Positions 26,833 through 36,859 of a stretch of 64,000 bases of DNA are shown piece by piece (the first letter of the stretch is position 1; each line of letters begins with the position of its first letter). The notes below the pieces were generated by a model. That model did no database searches, was not told the origin of the DNA, and worked only from the letters and a program-made list of their open reading frames with translations. This stretch comes from Azospirillum brasilense (GTDB lineage: Bacteria > Pseudomonadota > Alphaproteobacteria > Azospirillales > Azospirillaceae): assembly GCF_001315015.1 (NCBI RefSeq), contig NZ_CP012914.1, forward strand, positions 1,856,501 to 1,920,500, read 5' to 3'. Made by a program: the position numbers and the translations under genes.

Positions 26833-28758
26833 TCACTCCGCCTTGAACAGCAGGACAGCCCCACGTTCGGCCAGCGGAGTGGGCGACGGGGTGCCCGGAA
26901 GGACGATGTTTACCACCGTGCCTTCTCCGGGGGCGCTGCTCAACGTCAATTGCCCGCCATGGGCTTCCACAAAGCGCTTGGCGAGCGGCAACCCCAGCCC
27001 CGTGCCGGAATGGGCCTTGGTCATGTAGCTGTTCACTTGGCGGAACGGCTCCAGCGCGATCTTGAGGTCCTCCGGTGACATGCCGATGCCCGTGTCGGCG
27101 AAGGTCAGGGACACGCAGCCATCCCCGCCACGCGCCGCATCCACACGCACCCGCCCGCCCGACGGGGTGAACTTGATGGCGTTGGACAGCAGGTTCAGGA
27201 CCGCCTGCCGCAGGCGCATGGCGTCGGCCACGACCATCAGGCCGGGCTCGACGGGCGGGCATTCCATCCGCACCCCCTTCTGGGCGGCCAGCGCTTCCAC
27301 CAACTCGACGCACTCGCCCAGCAGGACAGTGACCCGAACCGGCTCCGGATACAGTTCCAGGCGCCCCGCCTCCACCTTCGCCATGTCCAGCACGTCGTTG
27401 ACCAGGGACAGAAGATGTTGGCCGGAGACATGGATGCTGGCGATGTATTCCTGGTGCTTCGGTGGGCTTGGGCCGAACAGGCCGGACATCAACGCCTCGC
27501 TGAAACCGATGATCGCGTTCAGCGGTGTGCGCAGTTCGTGGCTCATGTTGGCCAGGAAATCGGACTTCGCGAGGTTGGCGGCCTCGGCATGTTCTTTCTC
27601 CGCTTCCAGCCGGCGGCGCTGCTCCGCCAGCATGGCCTCGCGTGCTTGGCGGGCCTCGCGCTCCGCGTGGCGGCGGCGGCGGACGTGGCGCGTCACCACC
27701 AGCGACAGCACCAGCGTCGCCAGTCCGGCCCCTGCCGCACCGGCCAGGATGGTGGTGCGCGTCTGGTTCAACTGTCCGCTGATCTGCTCGAACGGAACGG
27801 CCACGATGATCGACCAGCCGGTCTGCTGCGACCGGTGAACGAGGACCAGCGCCTCATGCCCTTCCCGGGTCGTCGCGGAGAACAGCTTCGGGTGCGGCTC
27901 CATCAGCCGGGGCACCATCTGGTCCCTGACTTGCTGGCCGACATGCAGGTCGGGGTCGTGGGAGCGCGCGGCGATGACCATGGAGGGATCGACCACCGAC
28001 ACCGTCCAAGCCGAGGGAATTCCCGAGCCGCGCAGCACGGCGCCCAACCCCTCCAGCCCAACCGCCAGCGACAGGACGTGCCGGACGGGCGCGCCTGGGG
28101 GACCTTCCGGGTCCAGAATCGGCGCACGGACAATCAGCGCCGGACGTCCCGGCGGCCCCCCCGGAGGCAGAACCCCGCCAACCACCGTCCGCTGCGTAGC
28201 GACCACTTGTCGGGTCACCTCGTCCAGACGCGGGGGCGGCAGGCGGACGCCCAGCGGGTACTGGGTATGGAACTGGAGGGACATATCCTCCACCCTCACC
28301 ATTCCGATCGCCAGCCAACCCGGTTGGCTGCGCACGGCCTCCGCGGCCTCCGACCTCAGCAAGGCAAGATCGTCCACCGTGTTGCGGCTCAACGCGGCCA
28401 AAAGTTCCAGAGGGCGGGCCTTGCTCTCCAGTTCCCGATCGATGGCGACCATTACGGAACGGGCCTGCGCCGCCAACTCCGCCGCCAGCACGTCCTGCTG
28501 CCGGAGATCCAGAATCCAGACCACCACCGCCAGGAACAGCAGCAGCGGGGCGATGGCAGCTAGCCCCAGACCAAGCGTCGATGAGGGCAGGCGCAAGGCA
28601 CTCTCCGACCTTTGACGGAAACGGAATGGCGTCCGGACTGGAAAGGGGAAGGCGGCGTGCACGTCCCGTCCCAATGGGTCGCCCGCATCGGACCGCCTGT
28701 CAAGTCCATCGGTTGCTTTCCTTCGTCCCTCACCCCACCACCGCGAGCATGCGGGCAA
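26833..28758 (-). CDS. Membrane sensor histidine kinase (third gene of the dctSR unit)
   Basis: 641 residues from the ATG at 28758, which lies inside the end of dctR (29-base overlap) with GGAG 9 bases upstream, so it looks translationally coupled. A long polar N-terminus precedes TM1 (about residues 63-85). A periplasmic Cache-like sensor follows, with a second TM near 330-352. The HisKA box [16 protein letters not shown] puts the phospho-acceptor at His407. The ATPase has [23 protein letters not shown] and [18 protein letters not shown]. It resembles PleC-type kinases. No receiver of its own is adjacent; it could feed DctR or an unlinked regulator. Confidence 0.85.
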   Translation of the reverse strand: MPACSRWWGEGRRKATDGLDRRSDAGDPLGRDVHAAFPFPVRTPFRFRQRSESALRLPSSTLGLGLAAIAPLLLFLAVVVWILDLRQQDVLAAELAAQARSVMVAIDRELESKARPLELLAALSRNTVDDLALLRSEAAEAVRSQPGWLAIGMVRVEDMSLQFHTQYPLGVRLPPPRLDEVTRQVVATQRTVVGGVLPPGGPPGRPALIVRAPILDPEGPPGAPVRHVLSLAVGLEGLGAVLRGSGIPSAWTVSVVDPSMVIAARSHDPDLHVGQQVRDQMVPRLMEPHPKLFSATTREGHEALVLVHRSQQTGWSIIVAVPFEQISGQLNQTRTTILAGAAGAGLATLVLSLVVTRHVRRRRHAEREARQAREAMLAEQRRRLEAEKEHAEAANLAKSDFLANMSHELRTPLNAIIGFSEALMSGLFGPSPPKHQEYIASIHVSGQHLLSLVNDVLDMAKVEAGRLELYPEPVRVTVLLGECVELVEALAAQKGVRMECPPVEPGLMVVADAMRLRQAVLNLLSNAIKFTPSGGRVRVDAARGGDGCVSLTFADTGIGMSPEDLKIALEPFRQVNSYMTKAHSGTGLGLPLAKRFVEAHGGQLTLSSAPGEGTVVNIVLPGTPSPTPLAERGAVLLFKAE

Positions 28759-29332
28759 GCTCCACTGCCGTCTTGACGCCCATCTTTTCGAAGACGTGGG
28801 CGCGGTGCACCTCGACGGTCCGCATGCTGATCCCCAGTTCGTCGGCGATGACCTTGTTCAGCTTGCCGGCCACCACCAGCCCCATCACCTGCCGTTCACG
28901 CTGGGTCAGGGTTGCCAGCCGGGCGGCCACGCCGGCCTGGCCGGCCTGCCGCGCCCGCTCTCCGGCATCGAAGGCCAGCGCCTCGATCACCCGGTCGACG
29001 AGGTCGTTATCGTTGAAGGGCTTCTCCACGAAGTCGCGGGCGCCCTTCTTCAAGGCCGACACGGCAATGGGCACGTCACCATGGCCGGTCAGGAACAACA
29101 CGGGCATCCGGCAGCCCATGGCGGACAGCCGGTCGAACAGCTCCAGGCCGCTCATTCCTTCCATGCGGATGTCGAGCAGAAGGCAGCCGGCCATGGCGGG
29201 ATCGTAGTCGGCAAGAAACGCCTCCGCCGATGGCCAGGAAGCCACCGGAACGTTGCGCGATTGGAACAGCCAGCCGAGAGCGTCGCGGATCGCCTCGTCG
29301 TCATCGACGATGTGCAGCTTCGGCTCACACAT
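28730..29332 (-). CDS. dctR: FixJ/NarL-family response regulator (DctR type)
   Basis: 200 residues. The receiver has [17 protein letters not shown] with phospho-acceptor Asp54 in [15 protein letters not shown], Thr in VLFLTGHGD and Lys in FVEKPF. The LuxR-type HTH has [28 protein letters not shown] and [15 protein letters not shown]. This is the FixJ architecture used by DctR of Rhodobacter, which activates C4-dicarboxylate TRAP transport. The ATG overlaps the stop of dctS by 8 bases, and the next kinase gene starts inside its 3' end. The neighbouring dctPQM genes make them the probable targets. Confidence 0.88.
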   Translation of the reverse strand: MCEPKLHIVDDDEAIRDALGWLFQSRNVPVASWPSAEAFLADYDPAMAGCLLLDIRMEGMSGLELFDRLSAMGCRMPVLFLTGHGDVPIAVSALKKGARDFVEKPFNDNDLVDRVIEALAFDAGERARQAGQAGVAARLATLTQRERQVMGLVVAGKLNKVIADELGISMRTVEVHRAHVFEKMGVKTAVELARMLAVVG

Positions 29333-31355
29333 CGGCCGCCCTCACGTCATGGGAGTCGGCCGCGCCCGTCGCCGACGGCTCCGACAGGACCGGCAGGGAG
29401 AAGAGGAAGACGGTACCGCCCTCAGGCGCGGGCTCGAACCACAGGCGCCCCTGATGGTGTTCGATGATGGACCGGCAGATGTTCAGGCCCATGCCCATGC
29501 CCTCGGTCTTGGTGGTGAAGAAGGGAGAGAACAGTTTTTCCGCATTTTCGGACGAAATGCCACAGCCGCGGTCCTGGATGCGCGTCAGGACCGTCCCGTC
29601 CACCTCCTGCACCGTCACGCTCAGCCGGCGGCGGTCGCGCCGGGTCGTCGCCATCGCTTCGATTCCGTTGCGCATCAGGTTCACGACCACCTGCTGCAGC
29701 AGGATTCGGTCGGCCATAACCGCCGGCAGATCGCGCCCCATCTCCAGCACCAGCCTCACCCCCTGCTGGCGGGCATCGGAATCCATCAGCGCCACGCAAT
29801 CCTCAAGCACCCTGGCCAGACGGCACGGCGCGACGTTCGGTTCGCTCTTGCGCACGAAGTCATGGATCCGGCGGATGATCTGGCCGGCGCGCTTGGCCTG
29901 CCCGGACAGCTTCTCAAGCGCCGTGGCCAGCTCGTCCGGCCGGATGCTGCCGGCCTGAAGGCGGTTGAGGCAGCCGGTGCAGTAGCTGGCGATGGCCGAC
30001 AGCGGCTGGTTCAACTCGTGTGCCAGGGTAGACGCCATCTCGCCCATGGTGATGAGCCGCGCTGTCTGCTGGAGCCGTTCCTGCTGCTGGCGGGCCAGTT
30101 CCTCCGCCCGCTTGCGCTCGGTGATGTCGAGGACGGAGCCCATCCAGCCGGTGTGCCGCCCCTTGGCGTCGATCAGCGGAGCCTCGTAGATCAGCGCGTC
30201 GAACCGCTCGCCGTTGGCCCGGCGGAAACGCAGCTCGAAACCGTTGGCCGGTGCGTTGCCGGCCAGGACGGCCCGGAAGACCTCCTCGGTGTGGACCAGA
30301 TCCTCGGGCAGCCAATAGGGCATGACCGGCCCGGCCCCCACCAGCTCCTCCGCGGACCAGCCGACCATGCGGCAAAAGGCCGGATTCACGTAGATGATGC
30401 GCCCGTCCAGGTCGCGGGCGCGCATGCCCACCGTCAGGCTGTCTTCCATCGCCTTGCGGAAAGCGTGCTCGGCGCGCAGGGCCTCCTCCGCCCGGATGCG
30501 CCGGGCGATGTGGCGGCGCACCGCCCACAGGCTCCACAGCGCCGAGACGGTCAGGGCAAAGATGGCGGCGATCAGGATGTTGCGCCCGAGGTTGCCGGAC
30601 AGTTGATGGAGCGTGGCAACCAGGGTCAGGCCGTGCCCCGGTGGATCGAAGGGAACGACGTGGCTGCGCCGCGGCTCCGGCATGGCGATTCGCGACTTCG
30701 TCCCCAGCACCGCCCCGTAGGGGTCGATGACCTCCAGCTGGTAGCGCTGGGCGAACCACCAGGGCACGTGATGGGTCAGCAGGGCGTCGATCGACAGCAC
30801 GCCGGCGAGCGCACCGGCGAACTCCTGCCCGCGGAAGATGGGGATGACGATCTCGAAGGCGGTGTCCGCGGCCCCCAGCCGGTAGGGCGCCGAATAGGCC
30901 CGGCGGCCCGAGGAGCGGGCGATCAGGAAGGCGTCGGCGCGCGGGCTGGGGCCGAAGGCGTCGTCCAGCGCCGGCCCGTCGTCCACCGGCGGCTCCGACC
31001 GCACCGGCCGGCCCTGCGGGTCCAGCCGCACCACCCGCTGGATCGCCGGATTCACCGTCACGATGTGGCGCGCCATCACCGAGTAGTTCACCGGTGTGGT
31101 GTCCTCGCGCCCCAGCGATTCGGCGAGATATTGCAGCTTCTCCTCGTCGGAGGTGAGCTGGAAATGCAGGTTCTGCTCCACCCACAGCACGTCCTTGATG
31201 AGGGTGAGCGTTTCCTCCTCCCGCTCGCTGCGGTGGAGCACCCACAGGAAGACGCCGAACAGAAGGACGACCAGCGCCATCGCCACGATGGGCATGGCCT
31301 GCACCGGGCCGCGCTGGCCGAGGCCATGGGCGGCGCTGGCCGCACCGCCGGTCAT
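29325..31355 (-). CDS. dctS: C4-dicarboxylate sensor histidine kinase DctS type
   Basis: 676 residues from the ATG at 31355, although no strong ribosome site is visible. TM1 (about residues 26-46, PIVAMALVVLLFGVFLWVL) and a TM near 275-295 bracket a periplasmic sensor. A PAS domain follows (VNPAFCRMVGWSAEELVG, then GSVLDITERKRAEE). The HisKA box TLAHELNQPLSAIASY puts the phospho-acceptor at His446, and the ATPase has NLMRNGIEAMA, DRGCGISSENAEKLFSPFFTTK and GMGMGLNICRSIIEHHQG. This is the DctS layout. It is divergent from dctP with about 150 bases between, as in Rhodobacter capsulatus. Confidence 0.87.
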   Translation of the reverse strand: MTGGAASAAHGLGQRGPVQAMPIVAMALVVLLFGVFLWVLHRSEREEETLTLIKDVLWVEQNLHFQLTSDEEKLQYLAESLGREDTTPVNYSVMARHIVTVNPAIQRVVRLDPQGRPVRSEPPVDDGPALDDAFGPSPRADAFLIARSSGRRAYSAPYRLGAADTAFEIVIPIFRGQEFAGALAGVLSIDALLTHHVPWWFAQRYQLEVIDPYGAVLGTKSRIAMPEPRRSHVVPFDPPGHGLTLVATLHQLSGNLGRNILIAAIFALTVSALWSLWAVRRHIARRIRAEEALRAEHAFRKAMEDSLTVGMRARDLDGRIIYVNPAFCRMVGWSAEELVGAGPVMPYWLPEDLVHTEEVFRAVLAGNAPANGFELRFRRANGERFDALIYEAPLIDAKGRHTGWMGSVLDITERKRAEELARQQQERLQQTARLITMGEMASTLAHELNQPLSAIASYCTGCLNRLQAGSIRPDELATALEKLSGQAKRAGQIIRRIHDFVRKSEPNVAPCRLARVLEDCVALMDSDARQQGVRLVLEMGRDLPAVMADRILLQQVVVNLMRNGIEAMATTRRDRRRLSVTVQEVDGTVLTRIQDRGCGISSENAEKLFSPFFTTKTEGMGMGLNICRSIIEHHQGRLWFEPAPEGGTVFLFSLPVLSEPSATGAADSHDVRAADV

Positions 31356-31505
31356 GGGGGGGAGAGGTGTTGGCACGGCAACCAATATGTCACGTTCACA
31401 GCTACGGATTTCCACAATAGCGTCGGGGGCGAAATTATCGAACAATGAAAGAATATCAAAGGCCGGACCATCAGTCTGACCAACAACAAGTGGAGGATGA
31501 CCCCT

Positions 31506-32516
31506 ATGAAGTTCGTTTCGCTGCTGTGCGCCACCGTCGCCGCCGGCTGCCTGATGGCCGCCACCGCCGCCACCGCGCAGGAGCCGATCGTCATCAAGTT
31601 CAGCCACGTCGTCGCTCCGGAAACCCCGAAGGGCAAGGGCGCCGAGAAGTTCAAGCAGCTGGCCGAGCAGCGCACCGCTGGCAAGGTGAAGGTCGAGGTC
31701 TATCCGAACAGCCAGCTCTACAAGGATAAGGAGGAGCTGGAGGCCCTGCAGCTCGGCGCCGTGCAGATGCTGGCCCCGTCGCTGGCCAAGTTCGGTCCGC
31801 TGGGCGCCAAGGAATTCGAGATCTTCGACCTGCCCTACATCTTCCCCTGCAAGGCCGCCCTGGTAAAGGTCACCACCGGCACGATCGGCAAGCAGCTGTT
31901 CCAGAAGCTGGAGAACAAGGGCATCACCGGTCTGGCCTATTGGGACAACGGCTTCAAGATCATGAGCGCCAACAAGCCGCTGCACACCACGGCGGACTTC
32001 AAGGGCCTCAAGATGCGCATCCAGTCGTCGAAGGTGCTGGACGCGCAGATGCGCGCGCTCGGCGCCCTGCCGCAGGTGATGGCCTTCTCCGAGGTCTATC
32101 AGGCGCTGCAGACCGGCGTCGTCGACGGCACCGAGAACCCGCCGTCCAACATGTACACCCAGAAGATGCACGAGGTGCAGAGCCACGCCACGCTCTCCGA
32201 CCACGGCTATCTGGGCTACGCGGTCATCGTGAACAAGAAGTTCTGGGACGGCCTGCCGGCCGACGTCCGCACCGAGCTCGACGGCGCGATGAAGGAGGCG
32301 ACCGAATACGCCAACAACATCGCCCAGGAAGAGAACGACAAGGCGCTGGAGGCGATGAAGGCCGCCGGCAAGACCAAGTTCTACGAGCTGACCAAGGACG
32401 AGCGCGCGTCGTGGCGCCAGGCGATGCTGCCGGTCCACGAGGACATGGCGTCGCGCGTCGGCAAGGAACTGCTGGCGAGCATCAAGACCGAGACCGACGC
32501 CGCCAAGTGTGAGTAA
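31506..32516 (+). CDS. dctP: TRAP transporter C4-dicarboxylate-binding protein DctP
   Basis: 336 residues. The signal peptide ends ...ATAATAQ before EPIVIKFSHVVAPETPKGKGAE, the standard DctP start. Further on are EVYPNSQLYKDKEELEALQLG, YWDNGFKIMSANKP, the conserved Arg in GLKMRIQSSKVL that binds the substrate carboxylate, and QTGVVDGTENPPSNMY. It delivers malate, succinate or fumarate to the DctQM permease. The ATG at 31506 is chosen because GGAGG ends 9 bases before it; an ATG at 31497 touches that site. dctS and dctR diverge upstream and probably control it. Confidence 0.95.
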   Translation: MKFVSLLCATVAAGCLMAATAATAQEPIVIKFSHVVAPETPKGKGAEKFKQLAEQRTAGKVKVEVYPNSQLYKDKEELEALQLGAVQMLAPSLAKFGPLGAKEFEIFDLPYIFPCKAALVKVTTGTIGKQLFQKLENKGITGLAYWDNGFKIMSANKPLHTTADFKGLKMRIQSSKVLDAQMRALGALPQVMAFSEVYQALQTGVVDGTENPPSNMYTQKMHEVQSHATLSDHGYLGYAVIVNKKFWDGLPADVRTELDGAMKEATEYANNIAQEENDKALEAMKAAGKTKFYELTKDERASWRQAMLPVHEDMASRVGKELLASIKTETDAAKCE

Positions 32517-32529
32517 CACGGTCCGGCTA

Positions 32530-32552
32530 ACCGGGCGGCACTCCCGCCCGGT
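32530..32552 (+). terminator. Intercistronic hairpin between dctP and dctQ
   Basis: ACCGGGCGG (32530-32538) and CCGCCCGGT (32544-32552) form a 9-bp GC-rich stem with a 5-base loop, 14 bases after the dctP stop. It is followed by CTTCT rather than a full T run. It could act as a partial terminator or as a 3' stabiliser of dctP mRNA. Confidence 0.6.
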
Positions 32553-32638
32553 CTTCTAAGAAAAGAAAACGAAAGCACGGCCTTCGGCAAGCGCCCGCGC
32601 ATACGACGCGGGCGCTTCCTCCTGCGCGCGGAGCCACC

Positions 32639-33337
32639 ATGCCCATGAAAATCCTAGACCATCTGGAGGAGATTCTTATCGCCTTCCTGATGGCCGCGGC
32701 GACGACGATCATCTTCGTCGCTGTCGTCCACCGTTATGCGTCCGGCATCCCCGTCATCCAGGACTACATCCTGCATTGGAATCTGGCCTGGGCGCAGGAA
32801 CTCTGCATCTACATGTTCGTCTGGATGGCAAAGTTCGGCGCCGCCTACGGCGTTCGCACCGGCATCCATGTGGGTGTGGACGTGCTCATCAACAAGCTGT
32901 CCGTCCCGATGCGGTCGAAGTTCATCGTGTTCGGCCTGCTGGCCGGCGCGACGTTCACCGGCGTCGTCGGCACGATGGGTTCCACCTTCGTCTGGCACAT
33001 GTCGAACACCGAGCAGGTCTCGGCGGACCTCGAATGGCCGATGTGGATCATCTATCTGGCGATCCCGGTCGGCTCCTACCTGATGTGCTTCCGCTTCCTT
33101 CAGGTGATGGTGAACTTCCTGCGCACCGGCGAACTGCCGCACCATGACCACGGCCATGTCGAGGGTCTGGAGGAGGACAGCACCGACCCGCAGCGTGCCG
33201 CGCAGGACGTCAACTGGTTCGAGATGGACGACAACCTGCACCCGCACGACATCGCCCATCATGAAGGCCGCAAGCCCGGAAACGGCCCGGCCGCTGGCCC
33301 GACCGCCGGTAAGGGACCGAAGGAGAACGACCGATGA
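32639..33337 (+). CDS. dctQ: TRAP transporter small permease DctQ
   Basis: 232 residues with four membrane segments (about residues 10-30, 45-65, 92-112, 132-152). LAWAQELCIYMFVWMAKFGAAYGVRTG is the conserved DctQ loop, with GIHVGVDVLINKL after it. The last 65 residues are a soluble tail rich in His, Asp and Glu (HHDHGHVEG, HPHDIAHHEG), longer than in the family. It pairs with DctM; the tail is probably cytoplasmic. It overlaps dctM by 4 bases (ATGA). Confidence 0.93.
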   Translation: MPMKILDHLEEILIAFLMAAATTIIFVAVVHRYASGIPVIQDYILHWNLAWAQELCIYMFVWMAKFGAAYGVRTGIHVGVDVLINKLSVPMRSKFIVFGLLAGATFTGVVGTMGSTFVWHMSNTEQVSADLEWPMWIIYLAIPVGSYLMCFRFLQVMVNFLRTGELPHHDHGHVEGLEEDSTDPQRAAQDVNWFEMDDNLHPHDIAHHEGRKPGNGPAAGPTAGKGPKENDR

Positions 33338-34632
33338 ACGCCGCCATCATCTTCGGCCTTCTGCTGGTTCTGATGCTCACCGGCATGCCGATCTCGATCT
33401 CGCTCGGCCTGACGGTTCTGACCTTCCTCTTCACCATGACCCATGTGCCGATCGAGGCCGTGGCGCTGAAGCTGTTCACCGGCATCGAGAAGTTCGAGAT
33501 CATGGCGATCCCGTTCTTCATCCTGGCCGGCAACTTCCTGACGCACGGCGGCGTGGCCCGGCGCATGATCAACTTCGCCACGGCGATGGTCGGTCACTGG
33601 CATGGCGGCCTCGGCCTCGCCGGCGTGATGGGCTGCGCCCTGTTCGCGGCGGTGTCCGGCTCCAGCCCGGCAACGGTGGTGGCCATCGGCTCCATCGTGC
33701 TTCCGGCGATGGTCGCCCAGGGCTTTCCGAAGCAGTTCGGCGCCGGCGTCATCACCACCTCGGGCGCGCTGGGCATCCTGATCCCACCGTCCATCGTGAT
33801 GGTGATGTATTCGGTCGCCACCAGCGGCAGCCCGCACGCCGCCTCGGTCGGACAGCTCTTCATGGCGGGCGTCATCCCCGGCCTGATGCTGGCCTTCGTG
33901 CTGGGCGGCGTCACCTGGTACCGCGCGCGCAAGTTCGGCTACCCGCGTCTGCCGAAGGCCAGCCTGGCCCAGCGCCTCAAGGCTCTGCGTGAAGCGATCT
34001 GGGGCCTCCTGCTGATCGTCATCGTCATCGGCGGCATCTATTCCGGCGTCTTCACGCCGACCGAGGCCGCGGCGATGAGCGCCGTTTACGCCTTCATCAT
34101 CGCGGTCTTCGTCTACAAGGACATGCCGCTGCGCGGCGTGCCGAAGGTGCTGCTGTCCTCGGCCAGCATGTCGGCGATGCTGCTCTACATCATCACGAAC
34201 GCGGTGCTGTTCTCGTTCGTGCTGACGTCGGAGAACATCCCGCAGGGTATCGCCGACTGGATCGTCGGCCAGGGGCTGGGCGTGATCGCCTTCCTTCTGG
34301 TGACGAACATCCTTCTGCTGATGGCCGGCAACTTCATGGAGCCGTCGTCGATCGTGCTGATCATGGCGCCGATCCTGTTCCCGGTCGCCATCAAGCTGGG
34401 CATCGACCCCGTGCATTTCGGCATCATGATGGTCGTGAACATGGAGGTCGGCATGTGCCACCCCCCGGTGGGCCTGAACCTCTACGTCGCGTCGGGCATC
34501 ACCAAGATGGGCATCACCGAACTGACCGTGGCCGTCTGGCCGTGGCTGCTGGCGATGCTGGGCTTCCTGGTGCTGATCACCTACGTGCCGATCATCTCCA
34601 CCTGGCTGCCGCGCGCGCTGGGGATGATGTAA
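33334..34632 (+). CDS. dctM: TRAP transporter large permease DctM
   Basis: 432 residues, about 12 hydrophobic segments, no signal peptide. Typical blocks are GMPISISLGLTVLTFLF, GIEKFEIMAIPFFILAG, VSGSSPATVVAIGSIVLPAM, GALGILIPPSIVMVMYSVA and MEVGMCHPPVGLNLYVASGI. DctM forms the substrate and Na+ pathway of the TRAP carrier. It starts inside the end of dctQ, and a strong terminator follows 30 bases after the stop, closing the dctPQM operon. Confidence 0.96.
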   Translation: MNAAIIFGLLLVLMLTGMPISISLGLTVLTFLFTMTHVPIEAVALKLFTGIEKFEIMAIPFFILAGNFLTHGGVARRMINFATAMVGHWHGGLGLAGVMGCALFAAVSGSSPATVVAIGSIVLPAMVAQGFPKQFGAGVITTSGALGILIPPSIVMVMYSVATSGSPHAASVGQLFMAGVIPGLMLAFVLGGVTWYRARKFGYPRLPKASLAQRLKALREAIWGLLLIVIVIGGIYSGVFTPTEAAAMSAVYAFIIAVFVYKDMPLRGVPKVLLSSASMSAMLLYIITNAVLFSFVLTSENIPQGIADWIVGQGLGVIAFLLVTNILLLMAGNFMEPSSIVLIMAPILFPVAIKLGIDPVHFGIMMVVNMEVGMCHPPVGLNLYVASGITKMGITELTVAVWPWLLAMLGFLVLITYVPIISTWLPRALGMM

Positions 34633-34662
34633 TCCCCAAGCCTCGGGCGAAAGCCCATAAGG

Positions 34663-34698
34663 AAAACCCCTCGCTGGAGCGCTCCGGCGAGGGGTTTT
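34663..34698 (+). terminator. Rho-independent terminator of dctPQM
   Basis: AAAACCCCTCGC (34663-34674) pairs with GCGAGGGGTTTT (34687-34698), a 12-bp stem extended by CGGAGCG/CGCTCC-like pairs inside, followed by CTCTTTTC. It is 30 bases after the dctM stop and can also serve the convergent yjdM gene. Confidence 0.9.
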
Positions 34699-34723
34699 CT
34701 CTTTTCGGAGAAGCCGAAGGACG

Positions 34724-35080
34724 TCACGCCTTCTTGACGAATTCCGACTTCAGGTTCATCGCGCCGATGCCGTCGATCTTGCAGGCGATGTTGTGGCCGT
34801 CGGCCCCATCGACCAGACGGATGTTCTTCACCTTGGTGCCGCCCTTGACGACCAGGGACGAGCCCTTGACCTTCAGATCCTTGATGACCGTCACCGCGTC
34901 GCCGTCGCTCAGCGTGTTCCCGTTGGCGTCCCGCACCCCCTGATCCGCCGCCGCGTCCGCGCCCGCGCCGCCTTCGGCCTGCGGGTTCCATTCATGGGCG
35001 CATTCCGGGCAGATCCACAGCATGCCGTCCTGATAGACATGCTCGGAGTTGCATTTCGGGCACTTCAATCCGTCGTCCAT
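34724..35080 (-). CDS. yjdM: YjdM/PhnA family zinc-ribbon protein
   Basis: 118 residues from the ATG at 35078-35080, with GAGG 5 bases upstream. The N-terminal zinc ribbon is [13 protein letters not shown]...[10 protein letters not shown], then [22 protein letters not shown], and the end is [12 protein letters not shown]. This closely follows E. coli YjdM, formerly called PhnA. Despite that name, the E. coli protein is not phosphonoacetate hydrolase and its role is unclear. The linker between the ribbon and the SH3-like C-terminal domain is Ala/Gly-rich. Confidence 0.93.
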   Translation of the reverse strand: MDDGLKCPKCNSEHVYQDGMLWICPECAHEWNPQAEGGAGADAAADQGVRDANGNTLSDGDAVTVIKDLKVKGSSLVVKGGTKVKNIRLVDGADGHNIACKIDGIGAMNLKSEFVKKA

Positions 35081-35200
35081 ATCATCCTCGCCGTTCGGGA
35101 GCGGCATCCTAGTGCGGCGAGGCGAAATCCGGAAACGCAACTTGCCCGCGGCGGGCATTTCCTCCTACCACAGGCCGGTTGCGCGTCATCCCAAGGCCGT

Positions 35201-36799
35201 CTACGCCGCCTTGATCGAGGCCAGGAACCTCTGCACCTCGTCGCGCAGGTCGACGAAGCGCGCCTGGAGGGTCTGGGCGACCTCCACCGACTCACGGGCC
35301 GCCGTCGCCACCTCCGACGAGGCGCCGGAGGCGACCGCGATGCTGCGGGTCACGGTGTCGGCCTCGCCGGCCACGGTGCGGACCTTGTCGGCGATCTCGC
35401 CGGTCGCGGCCAATTGCTGCTGGACCGAGGCGGCGATCTCCGCCGAGCGCTGGCTGAGCTGGCCGATGGTTTCGGTGATGGCGCCGATGGCCGAAACGGT
35501 CTCCTGGGTGACCGACTGGATGGCGCCGATCTGGGTGGCGATCTCCTCTGTCGCCTTGGCCGTCTGGCTGGCCAGATTCTTCACCTCGCTCGCCACCACA
35601 GCGAAGCCCTTGCCGGCCTCCCCGGCCCGCGCCGCCTCGATGGTCGCGTTCAAGGCCAGCAGGTTGGTCTGGCCGGCGATGGAGGTGATGAGGCTGGTGA
35701 TCTCGCCGATCTTGGCGGCGCCGGCGGCCAGCGCCTCCACCGTCTTGCGGCTGGCGTCGGCGCGGTCGATGGCCTGGGCGGACATGGCGACCGACTGCTT
35801 CACGCTTTCGGCGATGCTGCGGATCGACTGGGTGAGCTGCTCCGCCGCCGCGCTGGCGGTCTGGACGGTGCGGCTGGTCTCGTCGGCGGCCCCGGCCACC
35901 GAGGCGTTGCACTGGTCGGCGCGCAGCGCGCTGTCCAGCATGCTGCCGGCGCTGCCCTTCATCTGCGAGGCGGCGGTGGAGGCCTCGCCGACCGTCGCCT
36001 GGACCGAGCGGTCGAAGGCGGCGGCGAGGCGGGTCAGACGCTCGCCCCGCTGCGCCTCCTCGGCCTGCCGGGCCAGCTTCTCGGCTTCGAGCTGCTGGCG
36101 GTGCTGGGCGTTCTGGCGGAGCATGTCGATGGTGCGGGCCATCGCCCCCATCTCGTCGCGGCGGTCCAGGGCCGGCACGGCGACCGCGTAGTCGCCCTGG
36201 GCCAGCCGCCCGACCATCGCGGTGATCTGCATCAGCGGGCGCGTGATGGCCGAGACGACGAGGTAGAGCGCCGCCATGATGGCGAGGAAGGCGACCGCCC
36301 CGACGGCGATCTGGGTCACCGCGTCGGCGGTCACCCGCGCCTCCACCCGGTCGGTCCGCAGGCGCAGGACGAACTCGCCAATGGTCTTGCGCTGCCCGGC
36401 CTGCCCGCCGACGATGGGTTTCACCACCTCGATGAAGCCCTTCGCGGCCTTGGTGTCACCGACCTCGGCGACCACCTTGGCCTTGTCGTCGCGCACCTGG
36501 GCACCCAGGAAGTCGGGGTCGGAGGACGGCGCCTTGGCAACCTCGCGCACCTGCTCGGTGTCGAAGTCGAAAAGCGGGATCGCCGCCGCGCGGGCCTGAA
36601 GCGAGGCCACCATGTCGGCGCGCGCCGCCAGCGTCTCCTTGGCCTGATTGGCCGAGCTGTGCACGCCCCAGGCGATGGCCAGCACCTGATAGACCAGCAG
36701 CACGCCGCCGATCAGCAGCAACGCCCGCAGGCGCAGCCCCAGACCACCACCTTGATTCCCGCTGTCCTGCATCCCGTCTGCCGCGCCGCTGACCGTCAT
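35201..36799 (-). CDS. Methyl-accepting chemotaxis protein
   Basis: 532 residues from the ATG at 36797-36799 (GGGCGG upstream). TM1 (about 26-46, [20 protein letters not shown]), a periplasmic domain of about 130 residues, TM2 (about 185-205, [18 protein letters not shown]), a HAMP domain ([22 protein letters not shown]), then the signalling helices. The hairpin tip contains [41 protein letters not shown], shortened here to the usual MCP core. It lacks a C-terminal CheR-binding pentapeptide. A periplasmic binding protein gene lies 60 bases upstream on the same strand, suggesting a ligand-binding partner. Confidence 0.93.
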   Translation of the reverse strand: MTVSGAADGMQDSGNQGGGLGLRLRALLLIGGVLLVYQVLAIAWGVHSSANQAKETLAARADMVASLQARAAAIPLFDFDTEQVREVAKAPSSDPDFLGAQVRDDKAKVVAEVGDTKAAKGFIEVVKPIVGGQAGQRKTIGEFVLRLRTDRVEARVTADAVTQIAVGAVAFLAIMAALYLVVSAITRPLMQITAMVGRLAQGDYAVAVPALDRRDEMGAMARTIDMLRQNAQHRQQLEAEKLARQAEEAQRGERLTRLAAAFDRSVQATVGEASTAASQMKGSAGSMLDSALRADQCNASVAGAADETSRTVQTASAAAEQLTQSIRSIAESVKQSVAMSAQAIDRADASRKTVEALAAGAAKIGEITSLITSIAGQTNLLALNATIEAARAGEAGKGFAVVASEVKNLASQTAKATEEIATQIGAIQSVTQETVSAIGAITETIGQLSQRSAEIAASVQQQLAATGEIADKVRTVAGEADTVTRSIAVASGASSEVATAARESVEVAQTLQARFVDLRDEVQRFLASIKAA

Positions 36800-36859
36800 G
36801 ATCCGCCCTTTTCTCTTGCTGAACAATCGGTTGCCGATCGGTCGGCGCCCGCCCCGGCG

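Noticed and set aside
31360..31505. Sigma-54 promoter (TGGCAC near 31373) upstream of dctP
   Set aside because: TGGCAC is present, but no TTGCW element follows at the required 5-base spacing on either strand.
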